Shown piece after piece: positions 63,106-64,000 of a stretch of 64,000 bases of DNA. The stretch comes from Streptomyces coacervatus. Lineage in GTDB: Bacteria; Actinomycetota; Actinomycetes; Streptomycetales; Streptomycetaceae. The stretch spans positions 124,001 through 188,000 of the forward strand of contig NZ_JARHTP010000001.1 in the NCBI RefSeq assembly GCF_029223485.1. The letters are read 5' to 3'. The notes under the pieces were generated by a model that saw only the letters and a list, made by a program, of their open reading frames with translations, was not told the origin of the DNA and ran no database searches. Within the stretch, counting starts at the first letter, position 1, and each line of letters opens with the position of its first letter. Position numbers and translations under genes: made by a program.

Positions 63106-64000
63106 ATGAACACCGCCGAACTCGTCGAGCTCGCCCAGCAGTTGCGTGTGGACAGTGTGCGCGCGGCCGACGCCGCGGGGTCCGGACACCCGACGTCCTC
63201 GATGTCCGCCGCGGACCTGATGGCCGTACTGCTCGCGAACCACCTCCGTTACGACTTCGACCGGCCCGCCCACCCCGGCAACGACCGCTTCGTGCTCTCC
63301 AAGGGCCACGCCTCGCCCCTGCTCTACGCCGCCTACAAGGCGGCCGGCGCCATCGAGGACGGCGAGCTGATCACCTTCCGCAAGCTGGGCAGCCGGCTGG
63401 AGGGGCACCCGACGCCGCGCAGGCTGCCATGGGTCGAGACGGCCACCGGGTCGCTCGGCCAGGGGCTGCCCGTCGGCGTCGGCATCGCGCTGGCCGGCAA
63501 GCGGCTTGACCGCAGTGGGTACCGGGTGTGGGTGCTGTGCGGGGACAGCGAGCTGGCCGAGGGGTCGATCTGGGAGGCCGCCGAGCACGCGGCGTACGAG
63601 CATCTGGACAACCTCACGGCGATCGTCGACGTGAACCGGCTGGGACAGCGCGGACCGACCCGGCACGGGCATGACCTCGACGCCTACGCCCGCCGCTTCC
63701 GGGCCTTCGGCTGGCACACCGTCCAGGTGGACGGGCACGACGTGTCTGCCGTCGACCGCGCGTACGGCGAGGCGGTCTCGACGACCGGGCAGCCGACCGT
63801 GATCCTCGCCCGCACCCTCAAGGGCAAGGGCGTCGCCTCCGCCCAGGACCGTGAGGGACTGCACGGCAAGCCCCTGCCCGACGCAGACGAGGCGATCGCC
63901 GAACTCGGCGGCCCCCGCGACCTCCGTGTCCACGTCCACGAGCCGACCGCCACCCGCATGCTGCACGCCGTGCGCGCCGGGCACCTCGAACTGCCCCGCT
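63106..64000 (+). CDS. Transketolase, N-terminal (thiamine diphosphate) part, runs off the window
   Basis: 298 residues are visible from the ATG at 63106, which has AAGGA five bases upstream. Thiamine-binding elements are GSGHPTSSMSAADLMAVLLA, FVLSKGHASPLLYAAYKAAG, TATGSLGQGLPVGVGIALAG and the metal-binding GDSELAEGSIWEAAEHAAYE up to IVDVN. Whether the chain is a full-length or split-type transketolase cannot be decided because the C-terminal part is outside. It acts in the pentose phosphate pathway. Confidence 0.9.
   Translation, partial: MNTAELVELAQQLRVDSVRAADAAGSGHPTSSMSAADLMAVLLANHLRYDFDRPAHPGNDRFVLSKGHASPLLYAAYKAAGAIEDGELITFRKLGSRLEGHPTPRRLPWVETATGSLGQGLPVGVGIALAGKRLDRSGYRVWVLCGDSELAEGSIWEAAEHAAYEHLDNLTAIVDVNRLGQRGPTRHGHDLDAYARRFRAFGWHTVQVDGHDVSAVDRAYGEAVSTTGQPTVILARTLKGKGVASAQDREGLHGKPLPDADEAIAELGGPRDLRVHVHEPTATRMLHAVRAGHLELPR

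Overview
The window is high-GC actinobacterial DNA, almost certainly from a Streptomyces chromosome. Supporting signs are GTG starts, GGAGG-type ribosome sites, Tat-exported glycosidases with ricin-type domains, HATPase and DUF5753 regulators, a mycothiol-dependent dehydrogenase and a SpoIIE-type phosphatase. No tRNA, rRNA or CRISPR array was recognised.

The main structural feature is one gene broken in two. A minus-strand radical SAM gene (Rv2578c/SPL-like) has its first 75 or so codons at 42750-42995 and the rest at 2397-3215. The break falls inside the CxxxCxxC iron-sulfur motif. Joining the halves at a shared CGCA restores the motif exactly, so about 39.5 kb (3212-42766) appears to be an integrated element. 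No integrase remains.

Left flank (1-3211): the end of a HEAT-like protein, RidA, a secreted TAP-type peptidase and the 3' half of the radical SAM gene.

Island, left part (3212-14750): a truncated DUF5753 regulator, a HATPase protein with a coupled small gene, then a P450 / mycothiol-dependent formaldehyde dehydrogenase / MBL-hydrolase operon that suggests O- or N-demethylation with formaldehyde removal. Its PDR-type reductase has lost its interior. Next come IS701 and ISL3 remnants, a decapitated LacI regulator, and a prpF-like/dctA pair divergent from a LysR gene.

Island, right part (15070-40972): eleven large secreted carbohydrate-active proteins: GH43 (two), two parallel beta-helix proteins, two GH54, a GH29-like enzyme, GH27, GH62, GH127 and GH97. 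The set fits removal of arabinofuranose, arabinopyranose/galactose and fucose side chains, followed by exo-beta-1,3-galactanase attack on the backbone of plant type II arabinogalactan. Ten of the eleven carry a beta-trefoil sugar-binding domain. Several AT-rich perfect palindromes lie in the divergent control region at 26838-27453. Decayed fragments (IS5, GH5, FAD monooxygenase, IS3, Ddn-like, hydrolase) fill the gaps and the right end.

Right flank (42750-64000): ordinary chromosome. It holds an SRPBCC protein, an MFS pump with three C-terminal Cna-B-like repeats, a PAS-GAF-PP2C-HATPase regulator, a methyltransferase, a deleted SMP-30-like gene, a TetR regulator divergent from an F420-reductase-like/dienelactone hydrolase pair, a tightly coupled four-peptidase operon (DppA, M20, S9, S66), a secreted S15-like hydrolase, GNAT, DUF5107-TPR and VOC proteins, and the start of a transketolase gene.
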